A DNA stretch of 64,000 nucleotides, from positions 62,001 to 126,000 of the forward strand of contig NZ_JBHRXI010000015.1 in the NCBI RefSeq assembly GCF_042648365.1, given 5' to 3'. Both the position numbers and the translations under genes were made by a program. Below the pieces are notes generated by a model. It saw only the letters and a program-made list of their open reading frames with translations. It was not told where the DNA came from and ran no database searches. Below are positions 7,631-16,673 of this stretch, piece after piece (the stretch's first letter is position 1; each line of letters opens with the position of its first letter). The DNA is from Lutimaribacter_A marinistellae (lineage in GTDB: Bacteria; Pseudomonadota; Alphaproteobacteria; Rhodobacterales; Rhodobacteraceae).

Positions 7631-9124
7631 ATGATGCAAAGCGTGGCGCCGGTTCTGGACGTTTTGATCGTGGGCGCCGGGATTTCCGGGATCGGTTGCG
7701 CCTGCCACCTCGTGCGCGAATTGCCCGGCAAAAGCTGGACGATCCTCGAGTCGCGGGGCGATCTGGGCGGAACCTGGGACCTGTTCCGCTATCCCGGCAT
7801 CCGCTCGGATTCGGACCTGTTCACCTTTGGCTACGATTTCCGCCCGTGGAAAAGCCGCAACGCCATCGCAAGCGCCGACGAGATCATGGCCTATCTGCGC
7901 GACACGGCGGCCGAATACGGGGTGGACGAGAAGATACGGTTTCATCACCGGGTGATTTCGGCCGACTGGCGCTCGGACGAGGCGGTGTGGCACGTGACCG
8001 CACGGCGCGAGGATACCGGCGAGACTGTGCAGCTGCGCGCAAGGTGGCTGTTCGGTGCGACGGGCTATTACGATTACGCGCAGGGCTATCGCCCCGATTT
8101 CGAAGGAGAGGAGAGCTTTGCCGGGCCGATAATCCACCCGCAGCACTGGCCCGAGGATTTCGATGCCACCGGCAAGCGCATCGCCGTGATCGGCAGCGGT
8201 GCGACGGCGGTGACGCTGGTGCCCGCGCTGGCCGAAACTGCGGCGCATGTCACGCAGGTGCAGCGCACCCCGACCTATGTTCTGCCGGTCCCGTCCGAGG
8301 ACAAGATCGCGGCCTTTCTGCGCAAGGTGTTGCCCGAGAAGACGGCCTATGGGCTGGCGCGGCGGCGCCACGTGCTGCGGCAGCGCTGGACATGGCTGGT
8401 GTGCCAGAAATACCCCGAGTTCGCGCGCAGGTTCATCCGTAAGGCAAACATGGCCGCCTTGCCCGAAGGGTTCGATGTGGATACCCATTTCAACCCGCCC
8501 TATGCGCCGTGGGACCAGCGGCTGTGCATCGTGCCGGACGGCGATTTCTACCGCAGCATCCGCGCGGGCAAGGCGTCGATCGTGACCGGCGGGATCGAGC
8601 GGTTCACCGAAACCGGCCTGCGCATGGCGAGTGGCGAGGAGATCGAGGCCGATGCGATCGTGACGGCGACGGGGCTGAACCTGAAACTCTTCGGGGGTAC
8701 GGCGCTGAATGTCGACGGCAAGCGTGTCGATCCGGCCGAGCGTCTTGTATTCAAGGGGATGATGCTGGACGGTGTGCCGAATTTCGCTTTTGCGGTAGGG
8801 TACACCAATTCCTCCTGGACGCTGAAGGTTGGGCTGTTGTGCCAGTATTTCTGCCGTTTGCTGGCCTATATGGACGAGCATGAGTGGGCCGCGGTCGAGG
8901 CGCGGCGCCCCGAGGGTGAGATGCGCGCGCGGCCGCTGCTTGATTTCGAGGCGGGGTATGTCAAGCGTGCCCTCGACAGCCTGCCAAAGCAGGGCGACGG
9001 CCCACCATGGCAGATGACCTTTGACTATATCGAGGATGCGCGGATGGTCCGGCGCGGGCCGGTGGCCGACCCGGCCCTGCATTTCGCGCCTTACCCGGCC
9101 AGTCACGTGCAGGCCGCGGAATGA
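7631..9124 (+). CDS. Baeyer-Villiger-type flavin monooxygenase
   Basis: 497 residues. A first FAD-binding Rossmann motif (GAGISGIG, residues 15-22) is followed by GDLGGTWDLFRYPGIRSD, typical of these enzymes. The Baeyer-Villiger fingerprint FxGxxxHxxxW is exact: F163, G165, H169, W173. An NADPH-binding motif (VIGSGATAV) follows. It should insert oxygen into a ketone using NADPH and O2 to give an ester. It overlaps the next gene by ATGA (9121-9124). The downstream hydrolase and dehydrogenase fit ketone-to-ester-to-acid plus alcohol chemistry. The natural substrate is unknown. Confidence 0.9.
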   Translation: MMQSVAPVLDVLIVGAGISGIGCACHLVRELPGKSWTILESRGDLGGTWDLFRYPGIRSDSDLFTFGYDFRPWKSRNAIASADEIMAYLRDTAAEYGVDEKIRFHHRVISADWRSDEAVWHVTARREDTGETVQLRARWLFGATGYYDYAQGYRPDFEGEESFAGPIIHPQHWPEDFDATGKRIAVIGSGATAVTLVPALAETAAHVTQVQRTPTYVLPVPSEDKIAAFLRKVLPEKTAYGLARRRHVLRQRWTWLVCQKYPEFARRFIRKANMAALPEGFDVDTHFNPPYAPWDQRLCIVPDGDFYRSIRAGKASIVTGGIERFTETGLRMASGEEIEADAIVTATGLNLKLFGGTALNVDGKRVDPAERLVFKGMMLDGVPNFAFAVGYTNSSWTLKVGLLCQYFCRLLAYMDEHEWAAVEARRPEGEMRARPLLDFEAGYVKRALDSLPKQGDGPPWQMTFDYIEDARMVRRGPVADPALHFAPYPASHVQAAE

Positions 9125-10020
9125 CCGACCAGTTCCTGAACCTGCCGGACGGCCGGCGCCTGTGCTACCGCGATACCGGCAAGGGCACGCCGTTGATCCT
9201 TGTCATCGGCCTGTCGCTGCAATTGACCGCCTGGCCCGAGGAAATGCTGGACGGGCTGGAGCGGCGCGGCTTTCGCCTGATCACGCTGGACAATCGCGAC
9301 GTTGGCCGGTCCTCGCGCATTGCCGTGCCGCCTCCGTCGCAGTTGCGGCTGTTGATGCGGTGGGGCCGGCCGGAGGATTACGTGCTGTCCGACATGGCGG
9401 GCGACGTTCTGGCGCTGATGGATCACCTGAGCCTCGGGTCGGCGCATCTTGCGGGCATGTCGATGGGCGGGATGATCGCGCAGACGCTGGCCGCGACCCA
9501 TCCCGCGCGGGTGCGCAGCCTCGTCTCGATCTTCTCGAACACGGGCGCAAGGCGGCATGGCCAGCCATCCATGCAGGCGATGCTGTTCCTGATGAAGCGG
9601 CCCGCGCGCACCCGGGACGAGGCCATCGCGCGGCATCTGGGCATGATGCGGCTGGTCGGCGGCACAACGCACCGGTTCGACGAGGATCGCGGGCGCGCCT
9701 ATGCTGCGGCCGCGTGGGAAAGGGGCGGGCCGGATCCGCATCACGGCGTGGCGCGGCAGATGATGGCGATCCTCAAATCCGGCGACCGGACCGCGTCGCT
9801 GGGGCGCATCACCGCGCCGACGCTGGTTCTGCATGGCGACCGCGATCTGCTGGTGCATCCCTCGGGCGGGGTGGCGACGGCGGCGGCCATTCCCGGCGCG
9901 CGTCTTGTCCAGATCGGCGGCATGGGCCATGACCTTGCGCCCAGCGTCGCACCGGAGCTGGCCCGCATGATCGCCGATCACGCGGAGGCGTCGGGTGCCG
10001 TGGAGGCCGAGGCGATATGA
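9121..10020 (+). CDS. Alpha/beta hydrolase (probable esterase)
   Basis: 299 residues with an alpha/beta hydrolase fold. The nucleophile elbow is GMSMGG, the acid is probably in VLHGDRDLLVHP, and the catalytic His is in GGMGHDLAP near the C-terminus. Its start overlaps the monooxygenase stop and its stop overlaps the SDR start (both ATGA), so the three proteins are made together. Hydrolysing the ester or lactone from the Baeyer-Villiger step is the natural guess. This is context only; the fold alone does not fix the substrate. Confidence 0.85.
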   Translation: MTDQFLNLPDGRRLCYRDTGKGTPLILVIGLSLQLTAWPEEMLDGLERRGFRLITLDNRDVGRSSRIAVPPPSQLRLLMRWGRPEDYVLSDMAGDVLALMDHLSLGSAHLAGMSMGGMIAQTLAATHPARVRSLVSIFSNTGARRHGQPSMQAMLFLMKRPARTRDEAIARHLGMMRLVGGTTHRFDEDRGRAYAAAAWERGGPDPHHGVARQMMAILKSGDRTASLGRITAPTLVLHGDRDLLVHPSGGVATAAAIPGARLVQIGGMGHDLAPSVAPELARMIADHAEASGAVEAEAI

Positions 10021-10865
10021 GCCGGTTCCGCGACAAGGTCGCCGTGGTCACCGGGGCGGGCAGCGGGATCGGCCGGGCGCTGGCGCAGGCGCTGGCCGCG
10101 CGGGGTGCACGTGCGGTGGTGGTCGCGGATATCGATGGGGCCAGCGCGGGCGAGACCGCCGAGATGGTGCGCGCGTCAGGCGCCGAGGCGATGCAGGCAA
10201 CGCTGGACGTCGCCGAGATGGAGGCGTTTTCCCATTTGGCCCAAACGGTTCGCGACCGGTTTGGCGTGGTGCATCAGCTCTACAACAATGCGGGTATTGC
10301 GCAGGGGGCGCAGCCTTTTGTCGAGATCGCGCCGGAGCAGGTCGAACGGGTTCTGCGCGTGAACCTCTTTGGAGTGCTGAACGGCACGCGCGCCTTTCTG
10401 CCGCTGCTGATTGAAAGCGGGGATGCGCATCTTGTCAACATCTCGAGCCTGAACGGCTTGATGGCGCAGGGCGAGGGGTCGATCTATTGCACGTCGAAAT
10501 TCGCCGTGCGCGGCTTTACCGAGTCGGTGCGGATCGAGATGCTGATGGCCGGTCACAAGGTCGAGGTGATCGTCGTCCATCCCGGCGGTGTGCGCACCAA
10601 TATCGCGACGGCCTCGCGCGAAAGCGCCGGTCAGCTGCCGCCTGACCTGCAGGCGCGGGCCGAGGCACGGGAACGGGTCTATAACGAGAAGCTTCTCACC
10701 ATGCCCGCCGAGGACGCCGTCAAGGAAATGCTGGACGGTATCGAGAAGGGCCGGAGCCGCATCGTCATCACCGGGCAGGCGCGGTTCATCGACCGTCTGA
10801 TCCGGTTCATGCCGGAAAGCTACCCGCGCAGGGTGGTCGAATGGCAGCGAAAGACCTTTGGTTGA
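10017..10865 (+). CDS. Short-chain dehydrogenase/reductase
   Basis: 282-residue classical SDR. The NAD(P)-binding motif is TGAGSGIG, the structural motif is YNNAG, and the active-site pattern is S (ISSLN), YCTSK. VADID after the second strand suggests NAD(H) preference. It probably oxidises the alcohol released by the upstream hydrolase, or makes the ketone substrate of the monooxygenase. It is the last gene of the coupled operon; a rho-independent-type hairpin follows. Confidence 0.9.
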   Translation: MSRFRDKVAVVTGAGSGIGRALAQALAARGARAVVVADIDGASAGETAEMVRASGAEAMQATLDVAEMEAFSHLAQTVRDRFGVVHQLYNNAGIAQGAQPFVEIAPEQVERVLRVNLFGVLNGTRAFLPLLIESGDAHLVNISSLNGLMAQGEGSIYCTSKFAVRGFTESVRIEMLMAGHKVEVIVVHPGGVRTNIATASRESAGQLPPDLQARAEARERVYNEKLLTMPAEDAVKEMLDGIEKGRSRIVITGQARFIDRLIRFMPESYPRRVVEWQRKTFG

Positions 10866-10866
10866 T

Positions 10867-10909
10867 GGGGCGCCGCGCGACCGTATCGCGCCGGTGACGC
10901 CCCGTTTTT
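10867..10909. terminator. Terminator between the SDR and PHA synthase genes
   Basis: GGGGCG (10867-10872) pairs with CGCCCC (10898-10903), with further complementarity inside (CGCGC/GCGCCG region), followed by GTTTTT. It lies between two converging genes and is best read as the terminator of the plus-strand operon. Confidence 0.65.
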
Positions 10910-10911
10910 CA

Positions 10912-12723
10912 TCAGACCTGGTGGATGTATGTGCCCGGCGCGGCGGGCAGGTCCTGCGCATTGCGCAGTTGGCCACCCGTAGCGGGCGGCGCAGTCTGCC
11001 CGGTCGAGTGTTCGCGCAGCCAGTCGGCCATGGCGGGCCACCATGAGCCATCGCGCGTCTCGCTATTGGCCAGCCAGTCGTCGGGCGAGACGTAGAGCGC
11101 CCCCTTGGCCCGGTGGTCGATGCGGTAGCGGCGGTTCTTGTGGCCCGGCTCGCTGAGAATGCCGCCATTATGGCCGCCCTTGGTCAGTACGAAGGTCAGG
11201 TCGCCATCGGTAAACAGCCGGATCTTGTAGACGGACCGCCATGGCGCGATGTGGTCCGTTTCGGTGCCGACGATGAACATCGGCACGCGCAGATCCTTGA
11301 GTGCGACGACCTTGCCCTCGACCGCGAAACGCCCGGCGCTGAGCCGGTTTTCAAGGAACAGCCCGCGCAGGTATTCCGAATGCATCCGTGCGGGCATTCG
11401 CGTGGTGTCGTTGTTCCACACGGTGAGATCCGAGGGCAGATCCTCTTCTCCCAGGAAGTAGCGACGCACCGCGCGGGCATAGATCAGGTCCTCGGCCCGG
11501 ATGGTGGTGAAGGTGCGCGTCATCTGCGGACGATCGAGATAGCCTTGCAGCCACATCAGGTCTTCGATGAAGGAGACCTGGCTGTCGTCGATGAAGAGCA
11601 GGAGTTCGCCCGCCTCGGCGAAATCGACCTGCGCGGCCATCAGCGTGACGCTGGCGAGCCGGTCGTCGCCTTCGCGGCTCATCACGGCGGCGGCGATGGT
11701 CAGCAGGGTGCCGCCGAGGCAATAGCCGTTTGCGTGGATCTTTTGGCCGGGCACGATCATTTCGATCGCGTCGATCGCGGCCATGACGCCGTTTTTCCGG
11801 TAATCCTCGAGCCCGAGATCGGCATTCTCGGCCGTCGGGTTGATCCACGAGATCATGAAGACGGTGAACCCCTGATCGACGAGGTAGCGCACCATCGAGT
11901 TTTCCGGCGACAGGTCCAGCACGTAGTATTTCATGATCCATGCTGGCACGAAGAGGATTGGCTCGGCGTGAACGGTCTGGGTGGTGGGGCTGTACTGGAT
12001 CAGTTCGAACAGTTCGTTGCGGAACACCACGCGCCCCGGTGTGGCGGCAAGATCGCGCCCCACCTTGTAGCCTTCGGGGGCGGGGTCGTGGCTTTGCGTG
12101 AGGGTGTGGACGAGGTCCTTGAGGAAATGGCTGCTGCCATCGGCGAGGTTCTTGCCGCGCGTTTCGACGGTCTTGTCGATGATCTCGGGGTTGGACCAGG
12201 GAAAGTTCGACGGCGACATGAGGTCGAGCGTCTGACGGATCTGGAACTGTGCGCGTTCGGCGTCGCGGGGGGCGATGCCGGGCATCGTGTCGGTCGCCGC
12301 CTGCCACCAGTCCTGCGTTGCAAGGAACGCCTGCTGCCAGAGGGCGAAGGGCGATTTTTCCCATCCCTTGGCGCCGAAGCGGTGATCGTTGCGCCCCGGG
12401 CGGAAGGGCGGCTCGGGGTTTTCGCCCTTGCCGAGCGCGGCGGCGTAGTCCCAAAGCTTGGCCGCGTCGCGCGTGGCGCGTTCGGCCAGTTCCATCTGCC
12501 GGCCCGGCGAGCGTCCGAGATGCAGCGCCCAGTCCATCCAGGTGGCCATGAGCGAGTGGGGCGACACGCCGGCGGTCGCGCGGGCGACCATCGCACGGGT
12601 TGCCCGATCAAGCTTGTCATAGGGATGCGCGCCTGCAGGGTCCGTGGGCGCGATGGCCCCGTCCGGTCGCGCCGGGGCGGGGGGCGGCGCGATCTGCATC
12701 TGGCGGGCGGGCAATTCGGTCAT
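10912..12723 (-). CDS. phaC: Poly(3-hydroxyalkanoate) synthase (class I type)
   Basis: 603 residues, from an ATG with GGAG 7-9 nt upstream; a longer in-frame start is unsupported. It polymerises hydroxyacyl-CoA at the surface of storage granules. The lipase-like box is GYCLGG with Cys335; the other triad residues fit Asp490 (TETDHIAPW) and His518 (GGHNGGI). The N-terminal PhaC domain (FPWSNPEIIDKT, FRNELFELIQYSP) is intact. The usual neighbours phaP, phaR and phaZ are absent from the window. An FNR-type box lies about 100 nt upstream. Confidence 0.93.
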   Translation of the reverse strand: MTELPARQMQIAPPPAPARPDGAIAPTDPAGAHPYDKLDRATRAMVARATAGVSPHSLMATWMDWALHLGRSPGRQMELAERATRDAAKLWDYAAALGKGENPEPPFRPGRNDHRFGAKGWEKSPFALWQQAFLATQDWWQAATDTMPGIAPRDAERAQFQIRQTLDLMSPSNFPWSNPEIIDKTVETRGKNLADGSSHFLKDLVHTLTQSHDPAPEGYKVGRDLAATPGRVVFRNELFELIQYSPTTQTVHAEPILFVPAWIMKYYVLDLSPENSMVRYLVDQGFTVFMISWINPTAENADLGLEDYRKNGVMAAIDAIEMIVPGQKIHANGYCLGGTLLTIAAAVMSREGDDRLASVTLMAAQVDFAEAGELLLFIDDSQVSFIEDLMWLQGYLDRPQMTRTFTTIRAEDLIYARAVRRYFLGEEDLPSDLTVWNNDTTRMPARMHSEYLRGLFLENRLSAGRFAVEGKVVALKDLRVPMFIVGTETDHIAPWRSVYKIRLFTDGDLTFVLTKGGHNGGILSEPGHKNRRYRIDHRAKGALYVSPDDWLANSETRDGSWWPAMADWLREHSTGQTAPPATGGQLRNAQDLPAAPGTYIHQV

Positions 12724-12821
12724 CCGGTGTCTCCGTTTCTGTCGGGGCCTGGTGTCAGAGGGCATGGCGCGTTGTCGACCCCGGTCGCGCGCGATACTGA
12801 CAGCAAAGCCGTGGCCGCGAT

Positions 12822-12835
12822 TTGACCGGTATCAA
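12822..12835. promoter_or_regulatory. FNR/FnrL-type box upstream of phaC
   Basis: TTGACCGGTATCAA fits the CRP/FNR-family consensus TTGA-N6-TCAA with both half-sites intact. Its centre lies about 105 nt upstream of the phaC start codon, in the gap before dusA. In Rhodobacterales, FnrL and related regulators use this type of site to respond to low oxygen. A single short match has a moderate chance of being fortuitous. Confidence 0.4.
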
Positions 12836-13159
12836 GTTCGCCGTCGTCTACCACTCGTTCATGTCGCCGGCATGATGGTTTGCCCCCCGACGGGTCGGTT
12901 GATATGGGAAAGCCCGGTCATTTTCCGACGCGGCGGAGCACCCGGCGAAACTGGCGGGCATCTGGGAGGCACCTGAGCGGAGCGAAGGTTCCTGTTTCAA
13001 GCAGGAAGAGGGCCGCCGGGCGAGATCGAACGCTGCCGCTGTTTGTGGGCAGCGGATGTGATAAACCCCGCAACACTCGAATCGAAAGCTTCTGAAAATG
13101 CCGCGATGTCCCGGGTGCATCGTGCGGCAAGGTACTTAGCGAACCATGGGTCTGTCGCC
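12836..13159. other. Gap between phaC and dusA
   Basis: About 320 nt between the FNR-like box and the preferred dusA start. No convincing gene or RNA is seen on either strand. An in-frame ATG at 13106 could extend dusA by 18 codons, and the frame stays open back to 13043. Neither has a good ribosome-binding site. Confidence 0.4.
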
Positions 13160-14164
13160 TTGAAACACAACGTACAGAAAGCTGCCCGTCTGAGCGTGGC
13201 CCCGATGATGGACTGGACGGACAGGCACTGCCGCTTCCTGCACCGTCTGCTGAGCGGGGAAACGCTGCTATATACCGAGATGGTCACAGCGCCTGCCCTG
13301 GTGCGGGGCGGGGCGCTGCATCTGCTGGAGTTCAGCCCGCAGGAGCATCCCGTCGCGTTGCAGTTGGGCGGGTCGGACCCGGCCGAGCTGGCGCAGGCTG
13401 CACGCCTGGGGGCGGCGGCGGGCTATGACGAGATCAATCTCAACTGCGGTTGCCCGTCCGACCGGGTGCAGTCTGGTACGTTCGGCGCGGTGCTCATGAA
13501 AGAGCCCGGGCTGGTGGCCGACTGCGTGGCTGCCATGCGCGCGGCGGTCGATGTCGAGGTGACGGTAAAATGCCGGATCGGTGTCGATGAGCAGAACCCG
13601 GAGGAGGTGCTGCCCGAATTCCTGGCGCGGATCGTGGCGGCTGGGTGCGAGCGGGTGACGATCCATGCGCGCAAGGCGTGGCTGCAAGGGCTTAGCCCCA
13701 AGGAGAACCGTGACATCCCACCGCTCGACTACCCGCTGGTGCACCGGATGAAGGAGCTGTTTCCGAACCTCCATATCTCGATCAACGGTGGCATCGCGTC
13801 CCTGGAAGAGGCGAAGGCGCATCTCGATGGCGGGCTGGATGGGGTGATGATCGGGCGCGCGGCGTATCATCGGCCCACGGACATCCTGAGCGCCGCTGAT
13901 CCCGAGATCTTTGACACCGGGGCAGTGCGGGACCCGTTCGACGTGGTTCGCGAGATGCTGCCCTATATCGAGGCGCATCTTGCCGCGGGCGGGCGGCTGC
14001 ACCAGGTCACGCGGCACATGCTGGGCCTGTTCACGGGACGGCCCGGTGCGCGGGCATGGCGGCGCATCCTGTCCGAGGGGGCAACCCGGCGCGGCGCGGG
14101 GCCCGAACTGGTCGAGGCCGCGCTGGCGTCGCTGGATGCCGAGGGCACGCAGGCGGCCGAGTAG
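13160..14164 (+). CDS. dusA: tRNA-dihydrouridine synthase A
   Basis: FMN enzyme that reduces uridine to dihydrouridine in the D-loop of tRNAs. The N-terminal signature RLSVAPMMDWTDRHCR is diagnostic of DusA. The catalytic Cys is in INLNCGCPSDRVQSG, followed by VTVKCRIG, VTIHARKAWLQGLSPKENR and INGGI. TTG at 13160 gives 334 residues, typical of the family, and puts the conserved motif close to the start. ATG at 13106 is the alternative and cannot be excluded. The stop codon is TAG. A sulfite exporter-type gene follows 56 nt later. Confidence 0.92.
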   Translation: MKHNVQKAARLSVAPMMDWTDRHCRFLHRLLSGETLLYTEMVTAPALVRGGALHLLEFSPQEHPVALQLGGSDPAELAQAARLGAAAGYDEINLNCGCPSDRVQSGTFGAVLMKEPGLVADCVAAMRAAVDVEVTVKCRIGVDEQNPEEVLPEFLARIVAAGCERVTIHARKAWLQGLSPKENRDIPPLDYPLVHRMKELFPNLHISINGGIASLEEAKAHLDGGLDGVMIGRAAYHRPTDILSAADPEIFDTGAVRDPFDVVREMLPYIEAHLAAGGRLHQVTRHMLGLFTGRPGARAWRRILSEGATRRGAGPELVEAALASLDAEGTQAAE

Positions 14165-14220
14165 CCATTTGCCTTTCGGCGGCGCAGCGGTGTAAGGCGG
14201 GCATCGGCAAGAGAGGAAAG

Positions 14221-15051
14221 ATGCAAATGCCCGACACGATGCTCCTGATCCAGATGCTGGGACTTTTGATGGTTATCGGCGCGTTGGCCGGTGTTCTGGC
14301 GGGGCTATTGGGCGTCGGCGGCGGTATCGTGCTGGTCCCGGCTTTTTTCTATGCCTTCCAGACGCTGGGCTACGAGGGGCCGCAGCTGATGCAGATGTGT
14401 CTTGCGACGTCGTTGGCCACGATCATCGTGACCTCGGTCCGTTCGGTCCTGAGCCACAACAAGAAAGGTGCGGTCGACTGGGAGATCCTGCGCGGATGGG
14501 GGCCGGGGATCGCCATCGGAGCGGTGCTGGGCGTGCTGGTCGCGGCCTCGTTGCGGTCGGTGGCGTTGCAGGCGCTGTTCGGCGTGCTGGGCATCGTGAT
14601 CGGCGCCTATCTTGGGTTGGGCCGCAGTGAATGGCGGCTGGGATCGGCCATGCCGCGCGGCGGTCTGCGCGCGGTCCTGTCGCCCATGGTGGGCTTTCTG
14701 TCGGTGTTGATGGGGATCGGCGGTGGCAGTTTCGGCGTGCCGTTGATGAGCCTTTACAACACGCCGATCCATCGCGCGGTGGCGACCGCGGCCGGTTTCG
14801 GCGTGATCATCGCGGTGCCCTCGGTGCTGGGCTTTCTGTTTCTCGAGATCGATCCGGCGCAGCGCCCGCCCTGGACCGTGGGCGCGGTCAACCTGCCCGC
14901 TTTTGTCGTGGTCATCGCCATGACGCTGATCACCACGCCCTACGGGGTGAAGATCGCCCACGCGATGGACCCCAAGCCGCTGAAGCGGGTCTTTGCAGTG
15001 TTCCTGACGCTGGTCGCGCTCAACATGCTGCGCAAGGCGTTGGGGTGGTAG
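14221..15051 (+). CDS. TauE/SafE family sulfite/anion exporter
   Basis: 276-residue membrane protein with two repeats of four hydrophobic helices. Each repeat begins with a glycine-rich signature: GLLGVGGGIVLVPAFF near residue 30 and LMGIGGGSFGVPLMS in the second half. The ATG follows GAGAGGAAAG. The family (DUF81) exports sulfite, sulfoacetate and other organosulfur anions, but specificity differs widely and nothing nearby fixes it. The stop overlaps the GTG start of the dioxygenase gene downstream. Confidence 0.88.
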   Translation: MQMPDTMLLIQMLGLLMVIGALAGVLAGLLGVGGGIVLVPAFFYAFQTLGYEGPQLMQMCLATSLATIIVTSVRSVLSHNKKGAVDWEILRGWGPGIAIGAVLGVLVAASLRSVALQALFGVLGIVIGAYLGLGRSEWRLGSAMPRGGLRAVLSPMVGFLSVLMGIGGGSFGVPLMSLYNTPIHRAVATAAGFGVIIAVPSVLGFLFLEIDPAQRPPWTVGAVNLPAFVVVIAMTLITTPYGVKIAHAMDPKPLKRVFAVFLTLVALNMLRKALGW

Positions 15052-15830
15052 GGACGCTTGCCACCCGCGGATGGCTCCGGTTCGGTCACGATCCGGTGCT
15101 GTCCGACTGGGTGGCCGCGGCCTTGCCTGCCGCGCGTGCGGCGCTGCGCGATCCCGCCCATGCGCATTGGCATGACTGCGAGGGGACTTGGTTCGTTGGC
15201 GTCGATGCATTGCCCAACGACGAGGCGGGCCGTGTCGGGCGGGGGCCAGCGCTGTCCGGGGCCGCGTTCGAAGCTGCGGAGGCTCTGTTCGGCCGGTTGC
15301 CTCTGCATCGCGCGCAGGTCTCTGTCACGCGGCCGGGCTATCCCAAGCCCCGCAGGGGCGAGAGCGAGGCCGGGTTCCGGTATCGATCCAGGCGCGACGC
15401 CGCACATGTCGATGGGTTGAAGCCGCGAGGAGAGACCCGCAGACGCCATTTGGACGAGCCGCATGCCTGGATCCTGGGGATACCGTTGACCGAGGCGGAT
15501 CGTGATGCCGCACCGCTGGTGGTGTGGGAAGGTAGCCATCGCATCCTGGGCGACGCGCTGCGTGATGCCCTGACGGGGTATCCTGCCGAGACCCTCGACG
15601 AGGTCGATGTCACCGACGCCTACCAAGCTGCGCGGCAGGTGGTGTTTGACAGTTGCGCGCGGGTCGAACTGCCTGCGCGACCGGGCGAGGCGATATTGCT
15701 GCACCGCCATCTGCTGCACGGGGTCGCCCCGTGGCAGGCGGGGGCCGGGGCGGACCCGGATGGCCGGATGGTGGCCTATTTCCGCCCGATCCTGCCTGCT
15801 GGAGTGGAGGCATGGGCCGAATCCGCGTAG
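15045..15830 (+). CDS. Phytanoyl-CoA dioxygenase-like Fe(II)/2-oxoglutarate oxygenase
   Basis: About 261 residues from a GTG that overlaps the end of the exporter gene by 7 nt. It has the elements of a PhyH-type double-stranded beta helix: HVDG (the HxD of the metal triad), a distal His in LLHRHLLHGVAPW, and an Arg in DGRMVAYFRP for 2-oxoglutarate. WILGIPLTEAD and VVWEGSHRILG also resemble the family. It should hydroxylate a small substrate, which is unknown. The start is assigned by overlap, not by a good ribosome-binding site. Confidence 0.7.
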   Translation: MVGTLATRGWLRFGHDPVLSDWVAAALPAARAALRDPAHAHWHDCEGTWFVGVDALPNDEAGRVGRGPALSGAAFEAAEALFGRLPLHRAQVSVTRPGYPKPRRGESEAGFRYRSRRDAAHVDGLKPRGETRRRHLDEPHAWILGIPLTEADRDAAPLVVWEGSHRILGDALRDALTGYPAETLDEVDVTDAYQAARQVVFDSCARVELPARPGEAILLHRHLLHGVAPWQAGAGADPDGRMVAYFRPILPAGVEAWAESA

Positions 15831-15859
15831 ACTCGGCCCCGTGTCAGGGAGGGCGCGAG

Positions 15860-16588
15860 ATGATCGCAATCGATAAACAGATGGACGGTGCGCTGCTCGA
15901 GGTCGAGATATCGGGGCGGCTGACGGCGGAGGAATACGAGACGACGCTGGTGCCCGCGGTCGAGGCCGCGCTGGCCGAGCATGACCGGATCCGGGTCGTC
16001 GCGATCCTTTGGCAGGAGTTCGAAGGCTTCGACCTGGGTGCGGCCTGGGCCGATACCAAGATGGGGTTGAGCCACTGGAGCGGGTTCGACCGTATCGCCC
16101 TGGTCACCGATACCGGCTGGATCAAGGGCTCGGCCCGCGTCTTTGCGCCCCTGATGCCGTGCCCGGTGCAGGTGTTCGAACTGGCCGAGGCCGAAGAGGC
16201 GCGCCGCTGGATCCGCGAGTCGCTTGGTGCGGTGCATTTCGTCGACCTCGGCGGGCCGGGGCTGATGGTGCAACTGGTGGGCAAGCTGGAACCCGCGGTG
16301 ATCGAGGCGGCCGAAGAGGATCTGGAGGCCGAGATCCGCGCCCGAGACGGGTTCCGCCTGTTGCTGGACCTGACCGAATTCGACGGCTGGCATGGGCTGT
16401 CGGCGCTGATGGCGCATGCAAGCCTCGTGCGCGATCACAGCGGCATGGTCGAGAAGGCGGCGGTCGTGGGTGACAGCGCATGGCAGCACATGGCGCAGCG
16501 GGTGATGTCGAATTTCCTGAAGGCGGAAACGCGGTTCTTCGACTCGACCGGGATCGAACGCGCCAAAAAGTGGCTGAAAGACGGCTGA
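15860..16588 (+). CDS. Tandem SpoIIAA-like (STAS/SEC14-type) protein
   Basis: 242 residues from an ATG preceded by GGGAGGGCG. Two similar halves of about 120 residues each match the SpoIIAA-like fold. The first has VVAILWQEFEGFDLGAAWADTKMGL, FDRIALVTDTGWIKGSARVF; the second has LLLDLTEFDGWHGLSALMAHASL, EKAAVVGDSAWQHMAQRVM. Single-domain relatives (DUF3478) are common in proteobacteria, with unclear roles in lipid or membrane binding. No catalytic motif is visible. It sits between the dioxygenase and trmJ genes and may be cotranscribed. Confidence 0.7.
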   Translation: MIAIDKQMDGALLEVEISGRLTAEEYETTLVPAVEAALAEHDRIRVVAILWQEFEGFDLGAAWADTKMGLSHWSGFDRIALVTDTGWIKGSARVFAPLMPCPVQVFELAEAEEARRWIRESLGAVHFVDLGGPGLMVQLVGKLEPAVIEAAEEDLEAEIRARDGFRLLLDLTEFDGWHGLSALMAHASLVRDHSGMVEKAAVVGDSAWQHMAQRVMSNFLKAETRFFDSTGIERAKKWLKDG

Positions 16589-16673
16589 CGGCGCGTGCGC
16601 AAGGGCAGGCCGGGTTGTTCTTTTCGCAGCGGGGCAGTATCCGAAGCCCCGGTTCCTTGCGGAAGGATGAGCG

